From Variovorax atrisoli 110B (GTDB lineage: Bacteria > Pseudomonadota > Gammaproteobacteria > Burkholderiales > Burkholderiaceae_C), in NCBI RefSeq assembly GCF_000382045.1, contig NZ_KB907452.1, positions 64,295-128,294 on the forward strand: 64,000 nt of DNA. The letters run 5' to 3'. A model generated the notes under the pieces. The model was not told the origin of the DNA and searched no databases. It worked only from the letters and a program-made list of their open reading frames with translations. The position numbers and the translations under genes were made by a program. Below, piece after piece: positions 56,530 to 64,000 of this stretch (positions are counted from its first letter, which is position 1; every line of letters begins with the position of its first letter).

Positions 56530-57873
56530 ATGACCGAACATGTTCTCCCCACCGCAGGCACGGCAAGCGCCGCGGCCAGGACGGGCGCCCAGCCCGCCCC
56601 CGAGTCCGCCAGGATGGGCCGGCTGGCCATGGCCAGCTCCATCGGCACCACGCTGGAGTGGTACGACTTCACCGTCTACAACATCATGGCCGCGCTGGTC
56701 TTCAACGCGGTGTTCTTCCCCTCGTTCGACCCGCTCACCGGCACCATCCTCGCGTTCTCGACCTACGCGGTCGGCTACATCTCGCGTCCGCTGGGCGGCG
56801 TGGTGTTCGGCCACCTCGGCGACCGGCTGGGCCGGCGCTTCGTGCTGGTGGCCACGCTGGTCATCATGGGCGTATCGACCGGCCTGATGGGCCTGCTGCC
56901 GACCTATGCGAGCTGGGGCATCTGGGCGCCCGTTGCGCTGGTGGCGCTGCGCTTCGTGCAGGGCGTGGCCCTCGGCGGCGAATGGGCCGGCGCGGTGCTG
57001 CTGTCGATGGAACACGGCAAGCCCGACGAGCGCGGCCGCAATGCCTCGTTCACGCAGGTGGGCCCCTCGTGCGGCACGCTGATCGGCACCGGCTTCATCG
57101 CCGCGGTGTCGGCATGGCTGAGCCCGGCAGACTTCCAGAGCTGGGGCTGGCGCATTCCCTTCATCTCCAGCGTCGCGCTGGTCCTGTTCGGCCTGTGGCT
57201 GCGCCGCGGCGTGGACGAGACGCCCGTCTTCCGCGAGATGGAAGAGAAGAAGGCCACCGCCAAGACGCCCATCAAGGAAGTGCTCACCCAGCACTGGCGC
57301 CGCCTGCTGGTGGCCGGCGGCTCGCGCATCGGCTCCGACGTGCTGTATGCGCTGGTGGTGGTGTTCACGCTGACCTACGTGACGACGGTGCTGCACCTGT
57401 CGCGGCCGCTGGCGCTCACCGCCACGATGATCGGCGCGGCCTGCAACGCGATCGCGGTGCCGTGGTTCGGCAGCCTGTCCGACCGCATCGGCCGCAGGCC
57501 GGTGTACATCACCGGCGCGCTGCTGGGCATGGTGTGGGCCTTCGTGTTCTTCGTGCTGATGGACAGCGCGCACCCGGTCGCGATCTGCGCGGCCGTGGTG
57601 GTGGGTCTCCTGATCCACGCGATGATGTACGGCCCGCAGGCCGCCTTCGTCACCGAGCAGTTCCCCGGCCGCGTGCGTTACGCCGGCGCCTCGCTGGCCT
57701 ACACGCTGGCGGGCATCGTGGGCGGCGGCTTCGCGCCGCTGATCATCGCGAGCCTGTTCAAGTCCTGGGGCAGCACGGTGGCCGTGTCTTTCTACGTGGT
57801 GGCCGCGCTGGGCGTGACGCTGATCGCCCTGGTGGTGGCGCGCGAGACCGCCAAGCGCCCGCTGGAGAGCTGA
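56530..57873 (+). CDS. MFS metabolite:proton symporter (MHS family)
   Basis: 447 residues from ATG 56530 (GAAGG seven bases upstream); an in-frame ATG at 56503 is less well placed. ASSIGTTLEWYDFTVYNIMAALVFNAVFFPS and SRPLGGVVFGHLGDRLGRRFVL are the hallmark of the metabolite:H+ symporter branch (ProP, ShiA, KgtP), which imports organic acids, osmolytes or aromatic acids. Here it probably brings in the substrate of the amidase encoded two genes later. Confidence 0.92.
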   Translation: MTEHVLPTAGTASAAARTGAQPAPESARMGRLAMASSIGTTLEWYDFTVYNIMAALVFNAVFFPSFDPLTGTILAFSTYAVGYISRPLGGVVFGHLGDRLGRRFVLVATLVIMGVSTGLMGLLPTYASWGIWAPVALVALRFVQGVALGGEWAGAVLLSMEHGKPDERGRNASFTQVGPSCGTLIGTGFIAAVSAWLSPADFQSWGWRIPFISSVALVLFGLWLRRGVDETPVFREMEEKKATAKTPIKEVLTQHWRRLLVAGGSRIGSDVLYALVVVFTLTYVTTVLHLSRPLALTATMIGAACNAIAVPWFGSLSDRIGRRPVYITGALLGMVWAFVFFVLMDSAHPVAICAAVVVGLLIHAMMYGPQAAFVTEQFPGRVRYAGASLAYTLAGIVGGGFAPLIIASLFKSWGSTVAVSFYVVAALGVTLIALVVARETAKRPLES

Positions 57874-57876
57874 TCG

Positions 57877-58614
57877 ATGGCAAGCACGAACAACATGAAT
57901 TCACTGTTGCGCTTCGCCTGCGAGAGCATCGCCGACGACGGCACGCGCTGCGCGGCCATCCACCTCGTCGCGCCCCGCGCGCTGGTGGTCGCCGGCTGGA
58001 CCGGCCGCGACATCGCCGCCATCGAGCACCACATCGAGGAGCTGGCCGCGCTCGGCGTGCCGCGCCCTTCGAGCGTGCCGCTGTACTACCGCGTGGCGGC
58101 CCAGCTGCTGACGCAATCGCCCGCCATCGAGGCGCTGGGCGACCAGAGCTCCGGCGAGGCCGAGCCGGTGCTGTTCTTCTCGCAGGGCGAGTGGTGGCTG
58201 AGCGTGGCCTCGGACCACACCGACCGCCACGTCGAGAGCTACTCGGTGGCGGTGTCCAAGCAGATGTGCGCCAAGCCCGTGGCCGAGGCCGCCTGGCGCT
58301 GGCGCGACGTGCAGGCGCACCAGGACACGCTGGAGCTGCGCTCGCGCATCCTGGAGGACGGCCGCTGGATCGACTACCAGCGCGGCACGCTCGCCTCGAT
58401 CCGCCCGCTGGCCGGCCTGCGCGACGGCATGCCGGGCGCAGGCTCCGCGCCCGAAGGCCTCTTCATGACCTGCGGCACGCTGGGCGCGCTGCCCAACGCC
58501 AGGGGCGAAGGCATCCGGCCCGCCGCGCAGATGGAAATCGAACTGCACGACCCGAAGCTTCGGCGCCGCATCGTGCATCGCTATGCGGTGGAAGCACTGC
58601 CGGTGGTGGCGTGA
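57877..58614 (+). CDS. DUF2848 family protein
   Basis: 245 residues, soluble. FFSQGEWWLSVASDHTDRHVESYSVAVSKQMCAKPVAEAAWRWRDVQAHQDTLELRS is typical of DUF2848. The family resembles the fumarylacetoacetate-hydrolase fold and is often encoded beside amidases and transporters. D-H-T-D-R-x-V-E could supply metal or catalytic residues. Its TGA shares a base with the amidase ATG (TGATG), so the two are coupled. Reaction unknown. Confidence 0.83.
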   Translation: MASTNNMNSLLRFACESIADDGTRCAAIHLVAPRALVVAGWTGRDIAAIEHHIEELAALGVPRPSSVPLYYRVAAQLLTQSPAIEALGDQSSGEAEPVLFFSQGEWWLSVASDHTDRHVESYSVAVSKQMCAKPVAEAAWRWRDVQAHQDTLELRSRILEDGRWIDYQRGTLASIRPLAGLRDGMPGAGSAPEGLFMTCGTLGALPNARGEGIRPAAQMEIELHDPKLRRRIVHRYAVEALPVVA

Positions 58615-59972
58615 TGACGACGAAGAACGGCTTCACCATTTCGGCCCTGCGCGAACGCATCGCGCGTGGAGAGCTGTCGCACGAGGCGCTGGTCGAGCAG
58701 GTGCTCGACGCCGCGGCGCAGCCTGCCGCGGTGCATGTCTTCACGCGGCTCTACGCCGACGCCGCCCGCGCCGCCGCACGCCATGCTGATGCGGCGCGCA
58801 AGGCCGGCCTCGAACTCGGCCCGCTCGCCGGCCTGCCCGTCTCGGTCAAGGATCTCTACGACGTGGCCGGCGAGACCACCATGGCCGGCTCCGCGGTCTG
58901 CGCGGGCGAGCCGCCGGCCGCGCACGACGCGACTGCCGTGGCGCGGCTGCGCGCGCAGGGCGCGGCCATCGTCGGCAAGACCAACATGACGGAGTTCGCG
59001 TTCTCGGGCGTGGGCATCAATCCGCACCACGGCACGCCGCGCAATCCGGCCGACGCGCAGACGGCACGCATTCCGGGCGGCTCGTCGTCCGGTGCGGCTG
59101 TGTCGGTGGCGCTGGGCCTCGCGGTGGCGGGGCTGGGCTCGGACACGGGCGGCTCGATCCGCATTCCCGCCGCGCTGTGCGGGCTGGTCGGCTTCAAGAG
59201 CACGCAGTCGCGCGTGCCGCGCACGGGCGCCTTCGAACTCGCGCGCTCACTCGACACGGTGTGCGCCATGGCGCGCAGCGTGGAAGACTGCCTCACCGCC
59301 GATGCCGCCATCGCCGACGCGCCGCTCGCGGTGCGCCGCCGTCCGCTGCAGGGCATGCGCCTGGCCGTGCCTCGCACGCTGATGTTCGACGACATCGAAC
59401 CCGCCGTGGCACGCGCCTTCGACGGTGCGCTGCAGACGCTGTCTGCCGCGGGCGCGCAGATCGTGGACATCACCCTGGCCGAGTTCGCCGAGATCGCCAC
59501 CGTCAACGCCCCCGGCGGCTTCTCGCCGGTGGAGGCGGCAGCCGTGCACCGCGAGCGCTTCGCGGCCAGGCGCGACGGCTTCGACTCGCGCGTGGCCGCC
59601 CGCATCGCACTCGGCACCGAGGTGCGCGCGGCCGACTACATCGCCATGCAGGACCGCCGGCGCGACTGGATCGTCCGCGTCGAGCGCGCCGTCGAAGGCT
59701 TCGATGCCCTCCTGTGTCCGACCGTGCCCATCGTCGCTCCGCCGATCGCGGCGCTGGCGGAAGACGCCGCCTTCTTCAAGGCCAACGGCCTGCTGCTGCG
59801 CAACACCTTCGCGATCAACCTGCTCGACGGCTGCGCCTTCAGCCTGCCGTGCCACGCGCAGGGCGACCTGCCGGTGGGGCTGATGCTGGCGTCGGTGCGC
59901 GGCGACGATGCGCGGCTGGCTGCGGTGGCGCTGGCCGCCGAAGCAGCGCTGCAGCAACGCACGACGGGCTGA
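58614..59972 (+). CDS. Amidase (amidase-signature family)
   Basis: 452 residues with the complete Ser-cisSer-Lys triad: K79 (PVSVKDLYD), S157 (GGSSSGAAVS) and S181 (GSDTGGSIRIPA). AGLPVSVKD and the DT-GGS-IR-PA core place it in the amidase-signature family (AtzF/GatA-like enzymes), hydrolysing an amide or urea-type bond. The neighbouring importer and DUF2848 protein suggest degradation of a particular amide, not gatA function. It is the last gene of the operon; no terminator hairpin is seen before the convergent gene at 60053. Confidence 0.92.
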   Translation: MTTKNGFTISALRERIARGELSHEALVEQVLDAAAQPAAVHVFTRLYADAARAAARHADAARKAGLELGPLAGLPVSVKDLYDVAGETTMAGSAVCAGEPPAAHDATAVARLRAQGAAIVGKTNMTEFAFSGVGINPHHGTPRNPADAQTARIPGGSSSGAAVSVALGLAVAGLGSDTGGSIRIPAALCGLVGFKSTQSRVPRTGAFELARSLDTVCAMARSVEDCLTADAAIADAPLAVRRRPLQGMRLAVPRTLMFDDIEPAVARAFDGALQTLSAAGAQIVDITLAEFAEIATVNAPGGFSPVEAAAVHRERFAARRDGFDSRVAARIALGTEVRAADYIAMQDRRRDWIVRVERAVEGFDALLCPTVPIVAPPIAALAEDAAFFKANGLLLRNTFAINLLDGCAFSLPCHAQGDLPVGLMLASVRGDDARLAAVALAAEAALQQRTTG

Positions 59973-60052
59973 CGGCCAGCCCGCTCAAGCCACGCGCAGC
60001 ATTCGCATGGGGTGTCCTGCCGCGCCCGTTCCCCGCCAGGCGACTCCGCCTC

Positions 60053-60829
60053 TCAGGCGGTCGCGCTGGCCACCGGCTTGGTCAATGTGGCCGTCGCCTG
60101 GGCGCCCAGGGTCATCTCCGTGAGCCACGACACCAGCAGCGAACCGTAGGCCTGGCGCCACTCCTGCTTCGAGAGCGCGTGGTCCGCGCCGGAGAGCACT
60201 CGGTAGGTCACCGACTTCACGCGCTTGAAGGCGCCGAGGTAGTTCTCGACCACCGGGTGCGGCACGATCTGGTCGTGCTCCGATTCCACGATGAGCACGT
60301 CGCCCGCGAAGGCCGCGCAGGCCGCGAGCGCGCGGTTGTCCTTGGGGCCGACCAGCGAGCGGCGGTAGGCGACCAGGTCGGAGCGGCTGAGCGCGCCCTT
60401 GGGCGTGTCCCACTCGCCGTCGCGGTAGAGCGCGGGCGCTCGCAGCGCCAGCCAGCGCACCGGCCGCATCGCGCTGACCAGCGCCGCCAGGTAGCCGCCG
60501 TAGCTGCTGCCGACGATGGCGATCGCCGCCGGATCGACCGTCGGGTGGCTGACCAGCGCGTCGTAGGCCGCGAGCACGTCGCGCAGGTTGTCCTCGCGGG
60601 TCACCTCCATGCGCCGCGCGGCATGGCGAGCATGGCCGCGCAGGTCGAAGGTCAGGCACACGCAGCCCAGGGCGGCGAGTTCGTTCGCGCGCTTGGCGTA
60701 CTGCTCCTGGCTGCCGTCCCAGCCGTGCACCAGCAGCACGCCGGGCACGGTGGTCGAGGCGGCGAACAAGGTGCCTTCGATGTGCTGGCCGTCGACCGGT
60801 ATGTCGATGGTGCTACGGCGCGTCGGCAT
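60053..60829 (-). CDS. Alpha/beta-fold hydrolase
   Basis: 258 residues, cytosolic. GVLLVHGWDGS (30-40) supplies the oxyanion HG, the nucleophile elbow is G-S-S109-Y-G (VGSSYGG), the acid probably the D of ESEHDQIVPH, and the histidine that of GADHAL. GGAG precedes ATG 60829. It overlaps the DUF3182 gene by 17 bases, so the two are translated together. It resembles the YheT/dienelactone-type esterase group in length, but the substrate is open. Confidence 0.88.
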   Translation of the reverse strand: MPTRRSTIDIPVDGQHIEGTLFAASTTVPGVLLVHGWDGSQEQYAKRANELAALGCVCLTFDLRGHARHAARRMEVTREDNLRDVLAAYDALVSHPTVDPAAIAIVGSSYGGYLAALVSAMRPVRWLALRAPALYRDGEWDTPKGALSRSDLVAYRRSLVGPKDNRALAACAAFAGDVLIVESEHDQIVPHPVVENYLGAFKRVKSVTYRVLSGADHALSKQEWRQAYGSLLVSWLTEMTLGAQATATLTKPVASATA

Positions 60830-61979
60830 GGTGCTCTCCGGGCAGGGTCGTGTACTTGACGAGCGGCCCGACGCGGCTGTCCGTCCCCTGATAGGCCACG
60901 ATGGCGCCGGCGGGCACCGGCGCCGAAGCGCCATAGACCTCGAAGCACGAGGCGCGCACCTCGTGCCGCCCGGGGTCGGCGCGAAACACCTCCAGCCCCG
61001 CGATCTCCGCACCGGTCGCGCCGCCCACGCGCCACGACTGCTCCAGGACGCCCGAGCGCCACTGGCCGCTGCGGTCGGCGCCCTGCGCGACGTCGTAGTT
61101 CACGCGCGAGGCGAAGAAGCCGGGGTAGCAGTCGCTCACCGCGCAGTGATAGCGCCGCGCCTGCTCGACCGCCCGGCGAAGCGAGGGCGAGACGATGCCG
61201 GCGATCAGCGCGTCGAAGCCGCCGCGCCGCATCACGAGGTCGGAGCCGCCATAGACCTCCTCGCCGGCGTTGTCGCTGGTGGTGCGCTGCACGCCGTAGT
61301 AGCTCACGACCATGCCCGCCACCAGCACCTGGCCGACGCTCCAGGTGATGGGATCCTGCAGGTTCGCCTCGAGCACGAGGCCGTGCCGCCCGATGTCGGC
61401 CTGGTCCATCGCGCCGATGCAGTTGTCGAGCTCCTGCGCGCTGTCGACGACGATCTGCCCTCGCCCGCCGGTCGCGGTCACCCGCTTCAGGCGCACGGCG
61501 CCTGCACCGAGCATCGCGCGCCCCGCCCTCATCGCCTCATCGGCGCCGAAGCAGGAGAAGCCCGGCAGCGTGGCGTCGCCGACCTCGCCGGCGAAGCGGG
61601 TCGACCAGCCTTGCGGCCGGGCCGCATCGCCCCCGCCGATCAGCGGATGGCTGATGACCTTGGTGGCGACGAAGCCATACGGCACCACGCCGCCGAAGAG
61701 GTCGTCCACGCCGAGGATGCCCAGGGCGCGCACGCGGGCCGGGTCGGAAAGCGTGTCGCTGGGCACGAAGTAGTGCCGTGAGCCGGGCGGCGCGGCGGCG
61801 GCGTACTCGCCCTCGAAGGCGCAGCCGATCAGCGCCGCCAGCCGCTGCCCGTAGTGCGCGCGGGTGGCGTGCTCATGCTCGCTGCAGTAGCCGCGCGAAT
61901 CCACGTCGAGGGTGACGACGCCGCAGGGGCCGGCGGCCGCATCGGCCGGCCGGGGCTCGGCCAGGGAAAGCGCTTCCAC
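60813..61979 (-). CDS. DUF3182 family protein (possible ATP-grasp-like)
   Basis: 388 residues from a GTG start (61979), as no in-frame ATG occurs near the conserved beginning. HYFVPSDTLSDPARVRALGILGVDDLFGGVVPYGFVATKVISHPL and later GGRGQIVVDSAQELDNCI, with GLVLEANLQDPITWSVGQV, match DUF3182; the glycine-rich loop plus acidic/asparagine pair are compatible with an ATP-grasp fold. I know of no demonstrated activity. It is coupled by overlap to a hydrolase gene, so a joint pathway is likely. Confidence 0.75.
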   Translation of the reverse strand: MEALSLAEPRPADAAAGPCGVVTLDVDSRGYCSEHEHATRAHYGQRLAALIGCAFEGEYAAAAPPGSRHYFVPSDTLSDPARVRALGILGVDDLFGGVVPYGFVATKVISHPLIGGGDAARPQGWSTRFAGEVGDATLPGFSCFGADEAMRAGRAMLGAGAVRLKRVTATGGRGQIVVDSAQELDNCIGAMDQADIGRHGLVLEANLQDPITWSVGQVLVAGMVVSYYGVQRTTSDNAGEEVYGGSDLVMRRGGFDALIAGIVSPSLRRAVEQARRYHCAVSDCYPGFFASRVNYDVAQGADRSGQWRSGVLEQSWRVGGATGAEIAGLEVFRADPGRHEVRASCFEVYGASAPVPAGAIVAYQGTDSRVGPLVKYTTLPGEHHADAP

Positions 61980-62003
61980 GGCGATGGCTCGTTCCGCCGG
62001 GCC

Positions 62004-62300
62004 TCAGCCCTTGCCGGCCTGCTTCTCTTCGGCGTCCTTCTTCTGCTCGGAGGAAGGCAGCTTCACCTTGGTCACGGTGACGGATACCGGGTCGCTGGCG
62101 GGAAAGGATTCCTCCACGCCGCTGTCCAGCGCCTCCTCGCTCGAAGGCTGCGGCAGCGGCTTGGCGGATTCGGCCCGCCCCTGCTCGGGATTGCCGGAGG
62201 TGGGAAAGGGAAACTTCCCCGGCGATTCCGGGGTTTCCGCCGTCGGGGGCTTCCTGTCTTCTCTGTCTTGGGGCTGCCCTTGCTGATGTTTCGTGGTCAT
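62004..62300 (-). CDS. Small ESFPASDP-motif protein
   Basis: 98 residues, predicted disordered and very polar (MTTKHQQGQPQDREDRKPPTAETPESPG) with a conserved C-terminal block DSGVEESFPASDPVSVTVTKVK (about 60-81). The ESFPASDP motif recurs in many small proteobacterial proteins of unknown function. It ends 24 bases upstream of the DUF3182 start on the same strand, so cotranscription is possible. Confidence 0.8.
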   Translation of the reverse strand: MTTKHQQGQPQDREDRKPPTAETPESPGKFPFPTSGNPEQGRAESAKPLPQPSSEEALDSGVEESFPASDPVSVTVTKVKLPSSEQKKDAEEKQAGKG

Positions 62301-62521
62301 GATGGTATGAACCTCCAGGCTGTTCACCCCGCATGTTGGGCGGGCGCGCGCCGCGCTCGGTGGGAAGGCGCTGCCCTTGCGTGTGGGACCTGTCCGGCGA
62401 GGCGGGGCCGTGCATCGGCTATCGTGCAACGCCCTGCCATTCACGCAGCCATCGCCGGCCGGCCCCGACGGCCCCGCAGGCCCGTTGCAGCGCATGGCGC
62501 AACAGCCAAGGAGTCCGAGGA

Positions 62522-63034
62522 ATGAACTGCACCGTCGAGCCGACGGCCGAGCCCCACTTCGAAAGCCTGCACCGGGCGCTGGACATCGTCGCGCGTGAGA
62601 AGAAATACCTCGCGCTGACGCAGGCGCCGCCGCTGGCGAAGTCGATCGACTTCTATCGCGGCGTGATCTCGAGCGATTTCCCGCACTTCGTGGCGCTCGA
62701 CGGCGACCGCGTGGTCGGCTGGTGCGACGTGTCGCCGGTGTTCGGGCATTCGCGCCAGCACGTCGGCGTCCTGGGCATCGCCCTGGTGCCCGAGGCACGC
62801 GGGCTCGGGCTGGGCACGCGGCTGCTGCAGGCGGCCATCGGCAAGTCGTGGGAGCGCGGGCTGACGCGCATCGAGCTTTCGGTGCGCGCCGACAACGCCC
62901 CAGCCAGGATGCTCTACGAGCGCCTGGGCTTCGAGCATGAAGGCCTCCTGCGCCGCGCGGTGCGCATCGACGGCGCCTACCTCGACTGCCACGCGATGGC
63001 GCTGCTTCGACAGCCCGAACAGGCCCTAGACTGA
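62522..63034 (+). CDS. GNAT N-acetyltransferase
   Basis: 170 residues. VLGIALVPEARGLGLGTRLLQAAI (81-106) has the acetyl-CoA loop R-G-x-G-x-G/A-like pattern, and RADNAPARMLYERLGFEHEGLLRRAVRIDGAYLDCHAMALL is the C-terminal GNAT signature of the RimI/YhhY-like group. AAGGAG and GAGGA lie just upstream of the ATG. The acceptor is unknown. The 221-base gap to the divergent small-protein gene shows no further gene. Confidence 0.87.
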   Translation: MNCTVEPTAEPHFESLHRALDIVAREKKYLALTQAPPLAKSIDFYRGVISSDFPHFVALDGDRVVGWCDVSPVFGHSRQHVGVLGIALVPEARGLGLGTRLLQAAIGKSWERGLTRIELSVRADNAPARMLYERLGFEHEGLLRRAVRIDGAYLDCHAMALLRQPEQALD

Positions 63035-63072
63035 ACTGAACGGCGTCGACCGTCGCCGAATGGAGTGCTCCC

Positions 63073-63354
63073 ATGTGCCGCAGCATCAAGACCCTCTACA
63101 ACTTCGAGCCGCCCGCCACCGAGCAGGAGATCCGCGCCGCCGCGCTGCAGTTCGTGCGCAAGCTCAGCGGCTTCAACGTGCCCTCCAGGGCCAACGAGGA
63201 GACGTTCAACCGGGCCGTCGACGAGGTGGCCGCCACCGCGGCGCGGCTGATCGACTCGCTGGTCACCACGGCCGAGCCGCGCGACCGTGCGGTGGAAGCC
63301 GAGCGCGCCCGCGCCCGCTCGGCGCTGCGCTTCGGCAGCGGCCCCTCCGCCTGA
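63073..63354 (+). CDS. DUF2277 family protein
   Basis: 93 residues: MCRSIKTLYNFEPPATEQEIRAAALQFVRKLSGFNVPSRANEETFNRAVDEVAA is diagnostic of this small helical family, widely found in actinobacteria and proteobacteria, with no known activity. It lies 38 bases after the GNAT gene on the same strand. Confidence 0.9.
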   Translation: MCRSIKTLYNFEPPATEQEIRAAALQFVRKLSGFNVPSRANEETFNRAVDEVAATAARLIDSLVTTAEPRDRAVEAERARARSALRFGSGPSA

Positions 63355-63426
63355 GCGCGCCCGGCGCCGCGCGCACGGCGGGCCATGCGCATGCCCACAG
63401 CGCAGCGCCGTTGCGCGGCCTTTGAT

Positions 63427-63446
63427 ATGGTGCTTTCCAGCACCAT
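63427..63446. promoter_or_regulatory. Palindrome before the second GFA-type gene
   Basis: ATGGTGCT-TTCC-AGCACCAT, perfect 8-base arms, 18 bases before the start codon at 63465, where no ribosome site is obvious. Operator or translation-control hairpin candidate. Confidence 0.45.
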
Positions 63447-63464
63447 CATGCGAAGCCCGAGCAC

Positions 63465-63866
63465 ATGAAAAAGACCTACACAGGAGGCTGCCACTGCGGC
63501 GCCGTGAGATTCGAGGCCGACATCGACCTCAGCCTGGGCACGCTGCGCTGCAATTGCTCCATCTGCACCCAGACCCGCTTCTGGCCCGCCATCGTCGCGA
63601 CCGACGCCTTCCGGCTGATCGAAGGAGAGTCGGAACTCAGCGAGCAGATGCTCGACACCCGCAACAGCCACTACATCGTCTGCAGGCACTGCGGCGTGCG
63701 CGCCTTCGGCGTGGGCCATTCGCCCCAGACCGGCGAGAGCGCCTACGGCGTGAACGTGACCTGCCTGGACGACGTGGACCTCGACGACCTTGCGAGCTCG
63801 CCGATCAGCTACGTGGACGGCCACCGCGGCACCTGGCACGTCGCACGCACGGCCATCGGCATCTGA
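63465..63866 (+). CDS. GFA (CENP-V/GFA) family zinc protein
   Basis: 133 residues with zinc ligands C9-x-C11 (CHCGAVRF), C29-x-C31-x-x-C34 (CNCSIC) and C73-x-x-C76 (CRHCGVRAFG). Same family and length as the protein at 24590 but clearly different in sequence, so it is not a recent duplicate. The longer middle segment with RNSHYIVC and an extended C-terminus (VTCLDDVDLDDLAS) suggest a different branch. Function unknown. Confidence 0.87.
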   Translation: MKKTYTGGCHCGAVRFEADIDLSLGTLRCNCSICTQTRFWPAIVATDAFRLIEGESELSEQMLDTRNSHYIVCRHCGVRAFGVGHSPQTGESAYGVNVTCLDDVDLDDLASSPISYVDGHRGTWHVARTAIGI

Positions 63867-63916
63867 CGACGACAAGATCCATTCCCACGACAACCACACT
63901 CCGGAGAAAAAAGCCC

Positions 63917-64000
63917 ATGCCCATCGAACTCTGGCTCGCCTTCGTCGCGGCCTCCGCCCTGATGCTCGTCATTCCCGGGCCGACCATCCTCACGGTGATC
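63917..64000 (+). CDS. LysE/RhtB family exporter (partial, 3' end off the window)
   Basis: The visible 28 residues, MPIELWLAFVAASALMLVIPGPTILTVI, match the N-terminal helix of LysE/RhtB amino-acid exporters with the family PGP motif. GGAG lies about 11 bases before the ATG. The rest lies beyond base 64000. Confidence 0.85.
   Translation, partial: MPIELWLAFVAASALMLVIPGPTILTVI

Overview
The window is a high-GC, gene-dense chromosomal segment of a betaproteobacterium, most likely Variovorax or a close Comamonadaceae relative. This rests on gene order and protein character (rne-rluC-HAD-Rieske-sppA next to maf-yceD-rpmF-plsX-fabHDG-acpP; ppc next to hemCDXY), not on a database search. I see no rRNA, tRNA, CRISPR array, integrase, transposase or prophage. 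The only non-coding stretch over 300 bases is the rne leader (10986-11519).

Region 1 (1-5093, minus strand) is the fatty-acid/phospholipid cluster yceD-rpmF-plsX-fabH-fabD-fabG-acpP, with acpP cut by the left edge. Region 2 (5185-14705) holds maf, a divergent RsmI-type methylase and an MFS carrier on the plus strand. These face sppA, a Rieske protein, a HAD phosphatase and rluC on the minus strand. rne follows after a long structured leader. Region 3 (14754-24465) has a LysR/DHA2-efflux divergent pair, the haem operon hemC-hemD-hemX-hemY and divergent ppc. Region 4 (24590-33717) is accessory: a GFA-type protein, a small membrane protein, two more MFS carriers, LysR and HxlR regulators, a GNAT acetyltransferase, and an operon of a DUF1624 acyltransferase-like protein, a DUF4198 protein and an OprD porin.

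Region 5 (33820-39956) has an AlgZ/AlgR-like two-component pair translationally coupled to an AI-2E-family permease, divergent from argH, then a rhomboid-TPR fusion. In Pseudomonas argH, algZ, algR and hemCD are contiguous; here the block is split in two about 15 kb apart. Region 6 (39969-45448) holds two membrane proteins of unknown role, an ECF sigma factor with a RskA-type anti-sigma factor, an SGNH hydrolase and an OpgC-like membrane protein.

Region 7 (45635-54129) is the best candidate for an undescribed system. A 2013-residue periplasmic alpha-2-macroglobulin with an intact CLEQ thioester motif is followed on the same strand by two tandem paralogues of an unrecognised family flanking a small secreted protein, then a small 2OG-Fe(II) oxygenase-like protein. 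Region 8 (54288-64000) holds a SnoaL-like protein; a LysR-led operon (EthD-like protein, MHS symporter, DUF2848, amidase) that reads as uptake and hydrolysis of an amide; a DUF3182/alpha-beta hydrolase pair; small proteins; a second GFA-type protein; and the start of a LysE-family exporter cut by the right edge.
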